Notes: a model not told the origin generated them from the sequence alone. A DNA stretch of 64,000 nucleotides from DATFTE01 sp963802575 (GCA_963802575.1 CAWDJF010000003.1:226039-290038), one strand, 5' to 3'; counted from the first letter of the stretch, positions 51,947-60,664 are shown. Translations and numbers: made by a program.

Positions 51947-52354
51947 TTATGAGTTTTCGAACTCTTGCTTTTTTGTCATGCTGAGCGGAGCGGGGCGATC
52001 CGCCTGCGGATCGTCCTGCGGAGTCGAAGCACCCCTACCCTTGGAATTCGTCATCCATGGATACCAATCTCGCGAGAGATCCAACCAGTGGGGATTTACC
52101 GATGCGATCAGCGCGACTTTCTTGGAGCGGCGCCAGCCCTTGAGTTGCTTCTCGCGGGCGATGGCTTTGTGGACGTCGTCGGATAGTTCGCAATAGAGCA
52201 GGCGCTCGACGTCGTATTGGTCGGTGAATCCCTCGATGCGATGAAATTTGTGCTCGAAGGCACGCTTGTGGAGGTTGCTGGTTATGCCGATGTAAAGCGT
52301 GCCGGAGAGGCTTCCCATGATGTAGACGCAATATGTTTTGGGTTCACGCGGCAT
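51947..52354 (-). CDS. GIY-YIG nuclease domain protein
   Basis: 135 residues from ATG 52354. TYCVYIMGSLSGTLYIGITS is the GIY-YIG motif (here VYI...YIG) and LHKRAFEHKF follows with the conserved R and H; DVHKAIAREKQLKGWRRSKK includes the catalytic glutamate. Size and pattern match the small YhbQ/UPF0213-like proteins. The last 30 residues (from SKGRGASTPQDDP on) are translated REP sequence. An inverted REP lies 8 bp upstream of the start, so the gene sits between REPs that face each other. Confidence 0.92.
   Translation of the reverse strand: MPREPKTYCVYIMGSLSGTLYIGITSNLHKRAFEHKFHRIEGFTDQYDVERLLYCELSDDVHKAIAREKQLKGWRRSKKVALIASVNPHWLDLSRDWYPWMTNSKGRGASTPQDDPQADRPAPLSMTKKQEFENS
51974..52040. 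repeat. CCTGAGCGAAG-type REP, forward, overlapping the GIY-YIG gene end
   Basis: TGTCATGCTGAGCGGAGCGG at the left end, hairpin CGATCCGC / GCGGATCG in the centre, GTCGAAGCACCCCTACCC at the right end. It lies inside the 3' end of the GIY-YIG reading frame. Confidence 0.85.
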
Positions 52355-52361
52355 AGGTTGA

Positions 52362-52416
52362 GTAGGGGCCCCTTCGACTTCGTTCGGCTTCCGCCTCACT
52401 ACGCTCAGGGTGACAG
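52362..52416. repeat. CCTGAGCGAAG-type REP, reverse, upstream of the GIY-YIG gene
   Basis: GTAGGGGCCCCTTCGACTTC at the left end and ACGCTCAGGGTGACAG at the right. Inverted relative to 51974-52040, so the pair brackets the nuclease gene. Confidence 0.85.
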
Positions 52417-52480
52417 GTTTGTGGAGCGAGGGTCGGTGACCACTGTCACACTTTCTTCGCTGACGTTTGCAGCACAGGTC

Positions 52481-52547
52481 AGGTAGGGGCCCTTCGACTT
52501 CGGCATCCGCTCACTTCGTGAGCGGATGCCTACGCTCAGGGTGACAG
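52481..52547. repeat. CCTGAGCGAAG-type REP, reverse
   Basis: Same ends as 52362-52416. The interior is a different hairpin (GGCATCCGCTCAC / GTGAGCGGATGCC), so ends are conserved while the stem is exchanged. Confidence 0.85.
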
Positions 52548-52647
52548 AGTTTTTGACTGCTTAGGATGGGGGTCCAAGACCATCAGACAGCATACGTTCC
52601 GAAAAGCTTGGTTAGATTGCTAAAAGGTTAAGCTGATCTTCTTGGCA

Positions 52648-52675
52648 AGACGCGGGCGGGGCGCCCTCGCCACAT
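52648..52675. repeat. GCGGGC-type REP, reverse orientation
   Basis: GACGCGGGCGGGGCGCCCTC + GCCACAT, the complement of the TGTGGC..GCGGGC element at 988 and 41511. It precedes the stop of the MazF-like gene by 5 bp. Confidence 0.6.
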
Positions 52676-52680
52676 GGGCT

Positions 52681-53046
52681 TTACTTTCCTTCCCAAGGCG
52701 CGTCGGGATCGACGGCGCGACGGATCATCGCTACTACTTCTCTCATGCGGGTCGCGGACAACATGCGACGTTGTCTTTCGATGAGCGACTTTTTCTCGAG
52801 TACCTGTATGAAATGCGCTTTCAGATAGGAGACGCCCGGCAATCCGGTTTCTCCTGGAGGTAGTTCCGCCACGGTGGGTCCCGGCCGGCCATAACTGCCG
52901 AAAGGAACGATCAGGATCGAGCTCGCGCGATCGCTGAGGTTGCGGCTGTCAAGAGAGACGATCAGTACCCAGTGCAGCTGGGGAGCGTCGCCGAGTTGCG
53001 CTGTCCAGATTTCCCCCCGCCGTACGCTAAGGTTCACGATCCACAT
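52681..53046 (-). CDS. MazF/PemK-type toxin
   Basis: 121 residues from ATG 53046 (GTG 53037 gives 118 and may be the true start). VRRGEIWTAQLGDAPQLHWV is the N-terminal RGEIW signature of the MazF/PemK endoribonuclease fold. ASSILIVPFGSYGRPGPTVA and GVSYLKAHFIQVLEKKSLIE continue the beta-barrel. Members cut mRNA at short motifs and are held by an antitoxin; the gene overlaps the upstream antitoxin by 20 bp. It lies in the REP-rich stretch. Confidence 0.85.
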   Translation of the reverse strand: MWIVNLSVRRGEIWTAQLGDAPQLHWVLIVSLDSRNLSDRASSILIVPFGSYGRPGPTVAELPPGETGLPGVSYLKAHFIQVLEKKSLIERQRRMLSATRMREVVAMIRRAVDPDAPWEGK

Positions 53047-53314
53047 CCAAGCCACGAGCACTCGAAGCGAGAACAGATGAGAGGCGATGCTCTTCCGATA
53101 GTTCTGCCTCCGACATCTGATCAAAGTAAGCGGCGGTGTCGCGCTCAAGGCGCTTCCGGTTTTCGACTGCCCGCAGCCGCCCAATGGCCAGGTCAATAGC
53201 CTCGGCAAGGTTCGCAGCTCTTCCGCTATCGACCAACTGCTCCAAGTAGGCAAGAGTCTCAGGAGCGATGGTGGTTGAGATCTTCTGACGGTTGAGGCGG
53301 GCGGGAGTTGCCAT
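53027..53314 (-). CDS. Ribbon-helix-helix antitoxin of the MazF-like toxin
   Basis: 95 residues. RQKISTTIAPETLAYLEQLV and LAEAIDLAIGRLRAVENRKR match a ribbon-helix-helix DNA-binding domain; the C-terminal TAAYFDQMSEAELSEEHRLS would wrap the toxin. The order antitoxin-toxin with overlap and AGGAGACAAA before ATG are typical of a type II pair. It probably binds its own promoter, upstream of 53314. Confidence 0.85.
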   Translation of the reverse strand: MATPARLNRQKISTTIAPETLAYLEQLVDSGRAANLAEAIDLAIGRLRAVENRKRLERDTAAYFDQMSEAELSEEHRLSSVLASSARGLDVDREP

Positions 53315-53480
53315 TTTGTCTCCTGTTTATCGCCTATTATATCAGATGAACTATACTCCATTTTATCCTATTCATAGTGGATGCATAACATGCTTATTTT
53401 CATTGATATGGAGATGTGTCGCCAGCATCACGGCGGCTCAGTGAGAGCTCCTTGATGCGTCATCGGTTGTGCATGCGGAC

Positions 53481-53533
53481 ACGGGGCCCTTCGACTTCGT
53501 TCGGCTTACGCCTCACTCCGCTCAGGGTGACAG
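53481..53533. repeat. CCTGAGCGAAG-type REP, reverse
   Basis: GGGGCCCTTCGACTTCGTTC to CTCCGCTCAGGGTGACAG, almost the same as the copy at 52362. It lies between the antitoxin promoter and mutS2. Confidence 0.85.
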
Positions 53534-53592
53534 TCTTTTTGGATTGACGCGATGACAGATTTTTTTAGATGGACGCGGGGATGGCCATCACT

Positions 53593-56049
53593 TTACACGC
53601 GCAACTCCACTACTGTCGCTCCGCCTCCGCCTTCGTTTTGTGGGGGTTCGGCTACCGTGGCGACGTGGGGGTGTTTTTGCAGGAATTGTCGGAGGGCTTT
53701 GCGGAGAATGCCCATGCCGCTGCCGTGAACGACTCGGACGCGGGTGAGTCCGGCGAGGAAGGCGCGGTCTACGAATTTTTCTACCTCGGCGGTGGCTTCG
53801 TCGACGGTGCGTCCGATGACGTTGATTTCGCTGGGGACGTTCGTGTCTTCGCGCTCGAAGGAGACGTTGATGCCGCGGGCGCGCGCGGCTTCGACCGGGT
53901 TCGCCGCGTGAGGGATGACTTCGGCGATGTCGTCGCGGGCGATCTTCATCTTCATGGCGCCGATTTCGACTTCGAAGTGATTGTCGTCGATCTTGCGCAT
54001 GACTTTGCCGGGGCGTCCCACGGATTTTAGTTTGACCGTGTCACCTTCGGTGACATGTTTCACGATTTGCGGCTGGGCGTTGGGGTCGTCTTTGTCTGCG
54101 CCGGTGGAGTGGGCGACGACCGTGGAGTCGAATTGCTCGCGGAATTCGCGGCGCAGTTTGGCGATGCGGCGCTCGGCGTCTTTCGAGACTTTCTGTGAGG
54201 CGGCGCGGTCCTGGATGGCATTGACGGCTTCGCGGGCGTGATATTCGAAGTCGCGCAGCACGCTCTCCATCTTCTTTTCCATTTCTTTGATCTTGGATTG
54301 TTGTTCTCGCTTGCCTTCGGCCGCAAGGCGGGCCTTGTCGCGCTCTAATTCTTCTTCCTTGGTGCGAAGGCTCAGGCGTTCGGCTTCAGCCTGGCGCAGT
54401 TCTTCATGCAGGCGATCGAGAAATTGTCCGACGTCGCGAGCCTGGCTGCCGAGGCGGGCGCGGGAGGCTTCGATGATAGTGGGATTCAATCCCAGGCGCT
54501 GCGCGATGTTGATTCCGGCGGAGGCGCCGGGAACTCCTACTTTCAATTCGTAGGTGGGTTGCAGCGTGGCTTCGTCGAATCCGACGGAGGCGTTGATGAC
54601 GCCGGGAGTGTTGGCTCCGTACACTTTCAGCGAAGTGTGATGGGTGGAGATGATGCTGACGCAGCCGATGCGGCGGAAGTGGTCGGCGATGGCGACGGCC
54701 AGCGCAGCTCCTTCTTCGGGATCGGTGGCGGAGCCAAGTTCGTCGAGCAGTACTAAAGAATTCGCAGTCGCGGTGCGGGAGATGAAGTCAATATTCGTGA
54801 CATGAGCGGAGAAGGTGGAAAGATTCTGCTCGATGGATTGGTAGTCTCCGATGTCGGCGAGGACTGCGTCGAAGACCGGGAGTTCGGCGCGGTCGGCAGG
54901 GACGGGGATTCCGGCCTGCGCCATAAGCGCGAGCAGGCCGACGGTTTTCAGGGCAACGGTCTTGCCTCCAGTGTTGGGTCCTGTGATGACGAGCTCGCGG
55001 CGGTCGGGTTCGAGTTCGATGGTGATAGGGACCGGTTGGGCGTTCTTGGATTTGAGCTTTCTCTCTAGAAGCGGATGGCGTGCCTGGAACAAAAGTAGCC
55101 TCGCTTCGCTCGGCTGGCGGACAGGAGTGTCCGCCCTACACAAGCTCACTTCGACGCAGTTGTAGTCTTCGGCGAAGCGGGCTTTGGCGAATTGCAGTTC
55201 GAGTTCGGCGAGGGTGTCGGTAGCGGCGAGAATGGCGCTGGAGTTTTCTCCGATGCGGCGCGTCATTTCGAGAAGGATGCGGTGGACTTCGGCTTGCTCC
55301 TCATCGAGCAGGCGGACGAGTTCGTTGTTCTGTTCGATGGTTTCAAGCGGCTCGACGAAGACGGTTTGTCCGCTGGAACTGGCGCCGTGAACCACGCCCT
55401 GCACGCGGCGTTTCTGCTCGACTTTTACCGGGATGACGAAGCGCTCGCCGCGGATGGTGACGAGTTCGTCCTGCACGGTGCCGCCTTCAGCGAGGCGTTT
55501 GAGGTATCCGCGAAGAGAGCTTTGGATTTCGCGTTTCTGCTTTTCGATGTCGCGGCGGATGCGGGCGAGTTCCGGCGAGGCTTTGTCATCAAGCGTGCCA
55601 TCGGGGAGAATCTTGTTGCGGAAGGCGCGTAGAAATTCTGTGAAGTCGATGATTGCGGAGGAGAGTTGAGCAACCGCCTGCCACTCGACTTTCATCGCAG
55701 CGGGAGGGCTGAGCGCGATCTGCTGCCACTCGGAGGCGCGGTCGACGATGTGCACGATGTCGCGAATCTCGGTCGTCTCCAACGCGACGCCACCGATGCG
55801 CGACTTCTCCACCGTTTCTGAGATGTCAGCGAGGCCGAAGAATTCGAAGCGTCCACCGACGCGGCGGAATTCGCGGATTTCGGTGGTGAGTTGTTGCTGG
55901 GTTTCGATCCACGCACGATCGGTGGAGGGAGCGAGGGAATCGATGCGCTCTTGCCCAAGGGGAGAGGCGCTATAGCCGCGCAAGAGTTCGAGGAGCAGGG
56001 GGAACTCAAGGACGCGGGCGCTGGAATGGAGCACTGGGGGCATCAGCAT
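53593..56049 (-). CDS. mutS2: Endonuclease MutS2
   Basis: 818 residues from ATG 56049; the frame runs on upstream but only through repeat DNA. LVITGPNTGGKTVALKTVGL is the Walker A of MutS ATPases, LVLLDELGSATDPEEGAALA the Walker B, and the C-terminal GRTVDEATAEVEKFVDRAFL, then VRVVHGSGMGILRKAL, is the Smr nuclease domain. MutS2 acts against recombination and on collided ribosomes. Residues about 303-318 (CRADTPVRQPSEARLLL) come from an inserted REP (55095-55141). Confidence 0.95.
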   Translation of the reverse strand: MLMPPVLHSSARVLEFPLLLELLRGYSASPLGQERIDSLAPSTDRAWIETQQQLTTEIREFRRVGGRFEFFGLADISETVEKSRIGGVALETTEIRDIVHIVDRASEWQQIALSPPAAMKVEWQAVAQLSSAIIDFTEFLRAFRNKILPDGTLDDKASPELARIRRDIEKQKREIQSSLRGYLKRLAEGGTVQDELVTIRGERFVIPVKVEQKRRVQGVVHGASSSGQTVFVEPLETIEQNNELVRLLDEEQAEVHRILLEMTRRIGENSSAILAATDTLAELELQFAKARFAEDYNCVEVSLCRADTPVRQPSEARLLLFQARHPLLERKLKSKNAQPVPITIELEPDRRELVITGPNTGGKTVALKTVGLLALMAQAGIPVPADRAELPVFDAVLADIGDYQSIEQNLSTFSAHVTNIDFISRTATANSLVLLDELGSATDPEEGAALAVAIADHFRRIGCVSIISTHHTSLKVYGANTPGVINASVGFDEATLQPTYELKVGVPGASAGINIAQRLGLNPTIIEASRARLGSQARDVGQFLDRLHEELRQAEAERLSLRTKEEELERDKARLAAEGKREQQSKIKEMEKKMESVLRDFEYHAREAVNAIQDRAASQKVSKDAERRIAKLRREFREQFDSTVVAHSTGADKDDPNAQPQIVKHVTEGDTVKLKSVGRPGKVMRKIDDNHFEVEIGAMKMKIARDDIAEVIPHAANPVEAARARGINVSFEREDTNVPSEINVIGRTVDEATAEVEKFVDRAFLAGLTRVRVVHGSGMGILRKALRQFLQKHPHVATVAEPPQNEGGGGATVVELRV
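55095..55141. repeat. REP inserted in frame within mutS2
   Basis: GGCGGACAGGAGTGTCCGCC (55116-55135) is a hairpin with arms GGCGGACA / TGTCCGCC, flanked by GCTTCGCTCGGCT and CTACA. It is coded as ADTPVRQPSEAR between the MutS2 segments VEVSLC and LLLFQARHPLLE. Confidence 0.75.
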
Positions 56050-56063
56050 CAATCGTACAAGAA

Positions 56064-56142
56064 CGTGATTTTTGATTGTTGATTTTTGATTGTTGAACGT
56101 AGGATTGCCGATTTCCAATTGGCAATTGAAAATTAGAAATCC
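56064..56142. repeat. Degenerate TTTTTGATTG-word repeat upstream of mutS2
   Basis: Two copies of GATTTTTGATTGTTGA are followed by GATTGCCGATTTCCAATTGG and CAATTGAAAATTAG, i.e. varied short words and partial inversion. It lies between the sensor kinase and mutS2. Confidence 0.65.
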
Positions 56143-56143
56143 T

Positions 56144-57890
56144 TCAAGCCTTTGCGGCTTCGACCATGGGGGCTTGGATGGCTAAGGGAAAGCGAAGGAT
56201 GAAGACGGCTCCGCCTTCAGCGCGGTTGTGGCACGTGACCTGGCCGTGATGCTCTTTGATTACACCGAAAGTGGCGCTGAGGCCGAGGCCCGTCCCTTTG
56301 CCAATCGGCTTGGTGGTGTAGAAGGGATCGAAGACTCGGCGGGGCTCGCGAATGCCGGGGCCGGAGTCGGCGAATTCGAGGACCACTTCGTCGCGCTCCT
56401 GGCGTCCGCTGACGACCAACGTTCCACCGCCCACTTCTTCCATGGCATCCATCGCGTTGCCGACAATCTGCAAGCAGCATTGGAAAAGCTGGTTGGCATT
56501 GCCCCACACGCGAGGAAGGTCGGCGGAGATTTTCGTATCCCAACGAATGCCTTTGCTCTCAAGGTGCAACTGTTCCATCTGCACCGCGCGGCGGGCGAGC
56601 GCGCCAATGTCGACCAGCGATTTGTCGGCGGGGGCTTGCTGCGCGAAGCTGAGCAATCCTGAAACCAGGTCGCGAGTGCGACGGGCTTGTTGGCCGATCT
56701 TGCGTGCCATGGTTGCCTGGTCTGGACTCAAGGTCTCATTTTCGGAAAGCAGCTCGGAGTATCCGAGAATCGCCGCCAGCGGATTGTTGATTTCGTGTGC
56801 AGCTCCAGCGACGAGCTGTCCGAGCGAGGCTAGTTTTTCCTGCTGCACCAGCTGGCTCTGCAGGCGTTGCAGATTTTCCAGACTCTGGTGCGATTCGCGC
56901 AGCAGACGAACAAGTTCCCGATCAAGCAGGAACTGGCGGACGAAGACGAAAAATCCCAGCACCAGCATGGCCGCAAGCGTCACCAGGATGCGGAACTGTT
57001 TCACCTTCGGAGGACCCACGTCGGCGAAGAGCGCGACGAATCCCATGATGGGCAGCGAAAGAATGGCGACCATGGCCAACCGGGGCGCCATCGAGATCCA
57101 ACGGCTGCGTTCGGCGTGGCAGAGGTTCGGGAGCGGGCTTAAGTTCGCGAGCCAGCAAAGCCGACCAGATCAACCAGCAGACGGCGATTACAAAGGGAAT
57201 ATCGTAGATGCTGCCGCTGTAGTACTGGCCGCGAGCAATGGCGGCATTCATGCTTTCCGAACAGAACGTGTAGAGGCCGAAAGCGATAAACAGATTCCAG
57301 TAAACGCGCTTCCAGGCGCCCGTAGCGTTCGCGGCGGAGAGGCCGAGGATCGCCAGGAGCACCAGGTTCTCCACCAGGTACAGCAGATCGAAGCTGCGAC
57401 TGTAGATGTGGACGTTGAGAACGACGTACTCGTCGGGAAAAACGATAAAAGCGTAGAGGAAGACCCACCACATCAGCAGCATGAGGAAGTTCAGCGTGCT
57501 GAAGTAGAGTTTCTGCTCTTCATGAGGACGATGCGGACGCAACGCCACCGCAGCCATGATGGGGACGAGATGAATGAACAGAATCACGTCGCCCACGAAG
57601 GGGTCGGGCAAGTCTCGGTGGAGGAACGCTTCGTAGAGCGTCCAAAGGGCTTGGTTGACGGTCCAGAGAAAACATCCGAGTGCGATTAACGCCCAAAAAA
57701 TGCGCGCCTGCCCTTTGGTTCCAAGTGCGTTCCAGGCTAGAACACCGCTGACCGCAGCCAGTAAAAGCAAAATCGCGATGTCGCCGAAGACGATGATTGC
57801 GGGTCCGCGGGGAAGACTCGAAGACACAGCGGCATAGGCGACGGTGATCGCCGCTGCAGACACACCCCACCAATGTCGCCGCAAAGTCAT
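56144..57890 (-). CDS. Membrane sensor histidine kinase, frame broken once
   Basis: About 581 residues after joining two frames; the span is 3n+1. The first frame is a membrane part with about eight helices (IIVFGDIAILLLLAAVSGVL, then LLMWWVFLYAFIVFPDEYVV, then IYDIPFVIAVCWLIWSALLA). The second frame adds two helices and the kinase: AAHEINNPLAAILGYSELLS (H box), GNANQLFQCCLQIVGNAMDA (N box) and FADSGPGIREP with GTGLGLSATFGVIKEHHGQV (G boxes). Both read through at CCTCTGCCACGCCGAACG (about 57098-57108), where dropping one C restores the frame. No response regulator is adjacent. Confidence 0.85.
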
Positions 57891-58134
57891 GGCTCACATC
57901 ATTCTAGGGGCAACGGAGCATTCGCCGTAGTTCCGGGGGTATACATTCACGTTACTTTTGTACCCTTCCAGCTTCCGGTTTCCCCTATAGACAATTGAAT
58001 GCTTCCTCGTAGCAGCAAACGCCAGGCTTCGTCTGTGATCCCGATCACAAAGATAGAGAACGAGTTAGCGTCTACGGAAGAGTCTTGCCGCGGTCTGCTA
58101 AAATCGGCGGGTACACACGGATGTGAGGCTCACC
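57891..58134. other. Intergenic region between divergent kinase and hemB
   Basis: 244 bp. The start of hemB is preceded by GTGAGG. I see no clear promoter boxes and no repeat or hairpin; both divergent genes must be transcribed from here. Confidence 0.4.
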
Positions 58135-59163
58135 ATGGCATTCCCTGTCTCTCGACTCCGCCGCCTTCGCCGCACCGAAGCCTTGCGTTCCATGGTACGG
58201 GAGACTCGCCTCACACCCGAGGCTTTTGTGTATCCATTATTTGTATGCCCGGGAGAGGGCGTGCGGAAGGAAGTCCGGTCGATGCCGGGGGTCTTCAACC
58301 TCTCGGTGGACGAGGCGGTGAAAGAAGCGCGGGAGACGTTTTCGCTGGGCGTTCCGTCGGTGATTTTGTTTGGGCTTCCGGAAAAGAAGGATGAAGTAGC
58401 GACAGGCGCCTGGGCCGACGATGGAATCGTGCAGCAGGCGGCCCGGGCAATCAAGCGCGAAGTGCCTGAGCTTGTCATCATGGGGGACGTGTGCCTGTGC
58501 GAATACATGTCGCATGGCCACTGCGGAATTGTGAAGGCGACGAACGCGGGACAATCTTTGGGAGCGGCGGTAGCGGCGCCGCCGGCGGCGGCGACGGAAT
58601 ATGAGATCGAGAATGACTCGAGCCTGGAATTGCTGGCGCGCACCTCGGTATCGCTGGCTCGAGCGGGCGTGGACATTATCGCGCCTTCCGACATGATGGA
58701 TGGGCGAGTCGCCGCGATCAGGGGAGCGCTCGACAAGGCGGGGATGATCAATACGCCTATCCTTTCTTATGCGGCGAAATTCGCCTCTGGATTTTATGGG
58801 CCGTTTCGCGAGGCGGCCGATTCGGCTCCGGCCTTCGGAGACCGCCGTTCTTACCAGATGGATGGAGCGAACATTCGCGAAGCCATGCGTGAGATTGAAC
58901 TCGACATTGAAGAGGGCGCGGACATGATCATGGTCAAGCCCGCGATGCCTTATCTGGATGTGATCGCCGCCGCGCGGGAACGATTTGATCTGCCGCTGGC
59001 GGCGTACCAGGTGTCAGGCGAGTTCGCGATGATCGAAGCCGCCGCCCGCAATGGCTGGATCGAACGCGACCGGGTGATGATGGAGTCGCTGCTCTCGATC
59101 AGGCGTGCAGGGGCCAGCATTATCCTGACGTACTACGCAAAAGACGCGGCGAAGAAGCTGTAA
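58135..59163 (+). CDS. hemB: Delta-aminolevulinic acid dehydratase (porphobilinogen synthase)
   Basis: 342 residues from ATG 58135. Joins two 5-aminolevulinate molecules to porphobilinogen for haem. DVCLCEYMSHGHCGIV holds the three zinc cysteines of the zinc-dependent class. SYAAKFASGFYGPFREAADS and MIMVKPAMPYLDVIAAARER carry the two active lysines. The QMDGANIREAM segment is also conserved. It is a single gene, away from other haem genes. Confidence 0.96.
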   Translation: MAFPVSRLRRLRRTEALRSMVRETRLTPEAFVYPLFVCPGEGVRKEVRSMPGVFNLSVDEAVKEARETFSLGVPSVILFGLPEKKDEVATGAWADDGIVQQAARAIKREVPELVIMGDVCLCEYMSHGHCGIVKATNAGQSLGAAVAAPPAAATEYEIENDSSLELLARTSVSLARAGVDIIAPSDMMDGRVAAIRGALDKAGMINTPILSYAAKFASGFYGPFREAADSAPAFGDRRSYQMDGANIREAMREIELDIEEGADMIMVKPAMPYLDVIAAARERFDLPLAAYQVSGEFAMIEAAARNGWIERDRVMMESLLSIRRAGASIILTYYAKDAAKKL

Positions 59164-59396
59164 AGTTGCGAGAACAATTGGCGAGCATCGCCAATCATTC
59201 ATGGACCTTTGGCGTGGGGCGAGAAACTCCGGTTCGGGTCAATGAGCGCTATTCGCCTCGTTACGTAGACTGACTTTAGCTTCCGGTTTGCCCGTGATCC
59301 GCCCGCAATAGGTCGGTGAGCTCCAAATGGGGAAGCTTCGCCCTGATATCTTCGCTGATCCAAAGTGTTCGTCGTTCAGACCCCTCACGCCGATGC
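59164..59396. other. Intergenic region, nothing recognised
   Basis: 233 bp between the convergent hemB and the four-helix protein gene. I see no gene, hairpin with T run, or repeat family here. The start ATTGGCGAGC..GCCAAT around 59178 is a weak inverted repeat that could be a terminator without a T stretch. Confidence 0.4.
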
Positions 59397-59837
59397 CTAG
59401 TGCCAGCGTGCCCCCGGCTTCTTCAGGTAATTCCGGAAGACGTATCCCCACGGGATAATCGGGATCAAGATCACGCCCAACGCGATCGCTTTGAAATCCT
59501 CTGTGAATTGCGTCGTGTGCACGCCCGCCCTCCATTGCGGTAGCCCGTAATCTATGAGCCAGATTGTCTTCCACACCAGCTCGAAAAGAAGTATCGGAAG
59601 CATCTGCAGCGGGTAGCGAAGCCCGAAACATGCAAGCACCCACAGTCCGCCGAGCATGCTCGGGATTACCCCGCGCGCCGTCGGCTCATGGCCTATCAAC
59701 TGCGGCAGAAACACGATGCCGCCGCCGATGACCAGCAGCAGGTACATCGCGCGCAGTACGTAGAGCCGAGCGAGAGAGACTTCGCTCTCGATGGGGGCCG
59801 CAGCGGACGGTGAAACAGTGGCAGCAGTCAAAGTCAT
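59397..59837 (-). CDS. Four-helix membrane protein of unknown function
   Basis: 146 residues. Hydrophobic helices: YVLRAMYLLLVIGGGIVFLP, MLGGLWVLACFGLRYPLQML, ILLFELVWKTIWLIDYGLPQ and AIALGVILIPIIPWGYVF. Its start overlaps the end of the Xre gene by 4 bp, so it belongs to the DUF2975-Xre-membrane protein transcript. Similar proteins are called 'hypothetical'; a role tied to the DUF2975 neighbour is inference. Confidence 0.8.
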   Translation of the reverse strand: MTLTAATVSPSAAAPIESEVSLARLYVLRAMYLLLVIGGGIVFLPQLIGHEPTARGVIPSMLGGLWVLACFGLRYPLQMLPILLFELVWKTIWLIDYGLPQWRAGVHTTQFTEDFKAIALGVILIPIIPWGYVFRNYLKKPGARWH

Positions 59838-60094
59838 TTCAAATCTCCAATCTCATCAAGTGACACGAACGGGCGCTCTCCGGCGCCGGAATCGTGTCGA
59901 AATTCCAGGAGGTCGCCCGGTTGGCAGGCGAGCACTTCGCAGATTGCCTCAAGCGTCGAGAAGCGGATAGCCCGCGCCTTGCCGGTCTTCAGGATCGACA
60001 GGTTCGCGAGCGTGATGTCGACGCGCTCGGCGAGCTCGGTCAGCGTCATGCGCCGGTCGTGCAGCAGGTCGTCGAGCTTGACGAGAATGGCCAT
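59834..60094 (-). CDS. Xre-family helix-turn-helix regulator (YozG-like)
   Basis: 86 residues. VKLDDLLHDRRMTLTELAER, VDITLANLSILKTGKARAIR and FSTLEAICEVLACQPGDLLE are one complete Cro/C1-type helix-turn-helix domain, as in YozG-like proteins. It lies between DUF2975 and the four-helix protein with 1-4 bp overlaps on both sides, so all three are one operon. A perfect 10-bp inverted repeat upstream of the first gene is the likely binding site. Confidence 0.92.
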   Translation of the reverse strand: MAILVKLDDLLHDRRMTLTELAERVDITLANLSILKTGKARAIRFSTLEAICEVLACQPGDLLEFRHDSGAGERPFVSLDEIGDLK

Positions 60095-60613
60095 CAGACC
60101 GTGCCCTCCAGATCCTCGCGCATGCGCGTCCCTTCAAGGAACACCTGCGCGAGCACGAACAGCAGCAGGATGGCGAGCCAACCGGTGAGATCAAAATTGC
60201 CGTTGATGCGCAGCGGCACTTCTTTGGTCGAGACCGCGGAGGCAATCGCGACGACGCAGATGTGGAGCAGCTCGAGGCCGAGCAGCGCCCAAGCGATGGT
60301 CCGCAGCCGCCCGGCATTGCCCATGGTGAATGGCTCACCCGTGCGCACCGATTCGACGATCCTAAGCAGCCGGCTGAAGACCAGGTATGCGATGGGTGTG
60401 CCTACGATGCCGATCACCATGATTGCGCGCATCCCGGCAACCACGCTCTCGTGACCGGCGACCGCGCCGACGCCGAGCGCTCGCCAGGTCCATTCCTCAG
60501 CCTGGAAGCTGATCGCCAGCAGAGCGAAGATCAGCGCTCCGAAGAATCCAGTTGAGGACGATCAGGATACGCAAAGTGACCCAGGTCGCGAGTAGCGCCG
60601 TCGAATGTTTCAT
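60094..60613 (-). CDS. DUF2975 membrane protein, frame broken once
   Basis: About 172 residues after joining frames; the span is 3n+1. Frame one begins at ATG 60613 (MKHSTALLATWVTLRILIVL, then NW); frame two continues FFGALIFALLAISFQAEEWT and the clear DUF2975 part MRAIMVIGIVGTPIAYLVFS, EPFTMGNAGRLRTIAWALLG. Dropping one A in TGGATTCTTC (about 60544-60550) restores the frame. The family is nearly always next to an Xre gene, as here. Function unknown; a membrane partner of the regulator is one idea. Confidence 0.8.
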
Positions 60614-60641
60614 GGTGGGTTTCGATGTAAGCATTATCGAT

Positions 60642-60664
60642 AAACGATAAACTATTTATCGTTT
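60642..60664. promoter_or_regulatory. Operator candidate of the DUF2975-Xre operon
   Basis: Perfect inverted repeat: AAACGATAAA and TTTATCGTTT around CTA, 29 bp upstream of the DUF2975 start codon. An additional TATCGATAA-like half-site lies next to it (60635-60643). It is probably bound by the Xre protein of the operon, which would be autoregulated. Confidence 0.75.

Noticed and set aside
52681..53361. A single 226-residue toxin from the long reverse open frame
   Set aside because: The upstream 105 codons overlap the antitoxin in another frame; the RGEIW motif of the toxin begins at about 53030.
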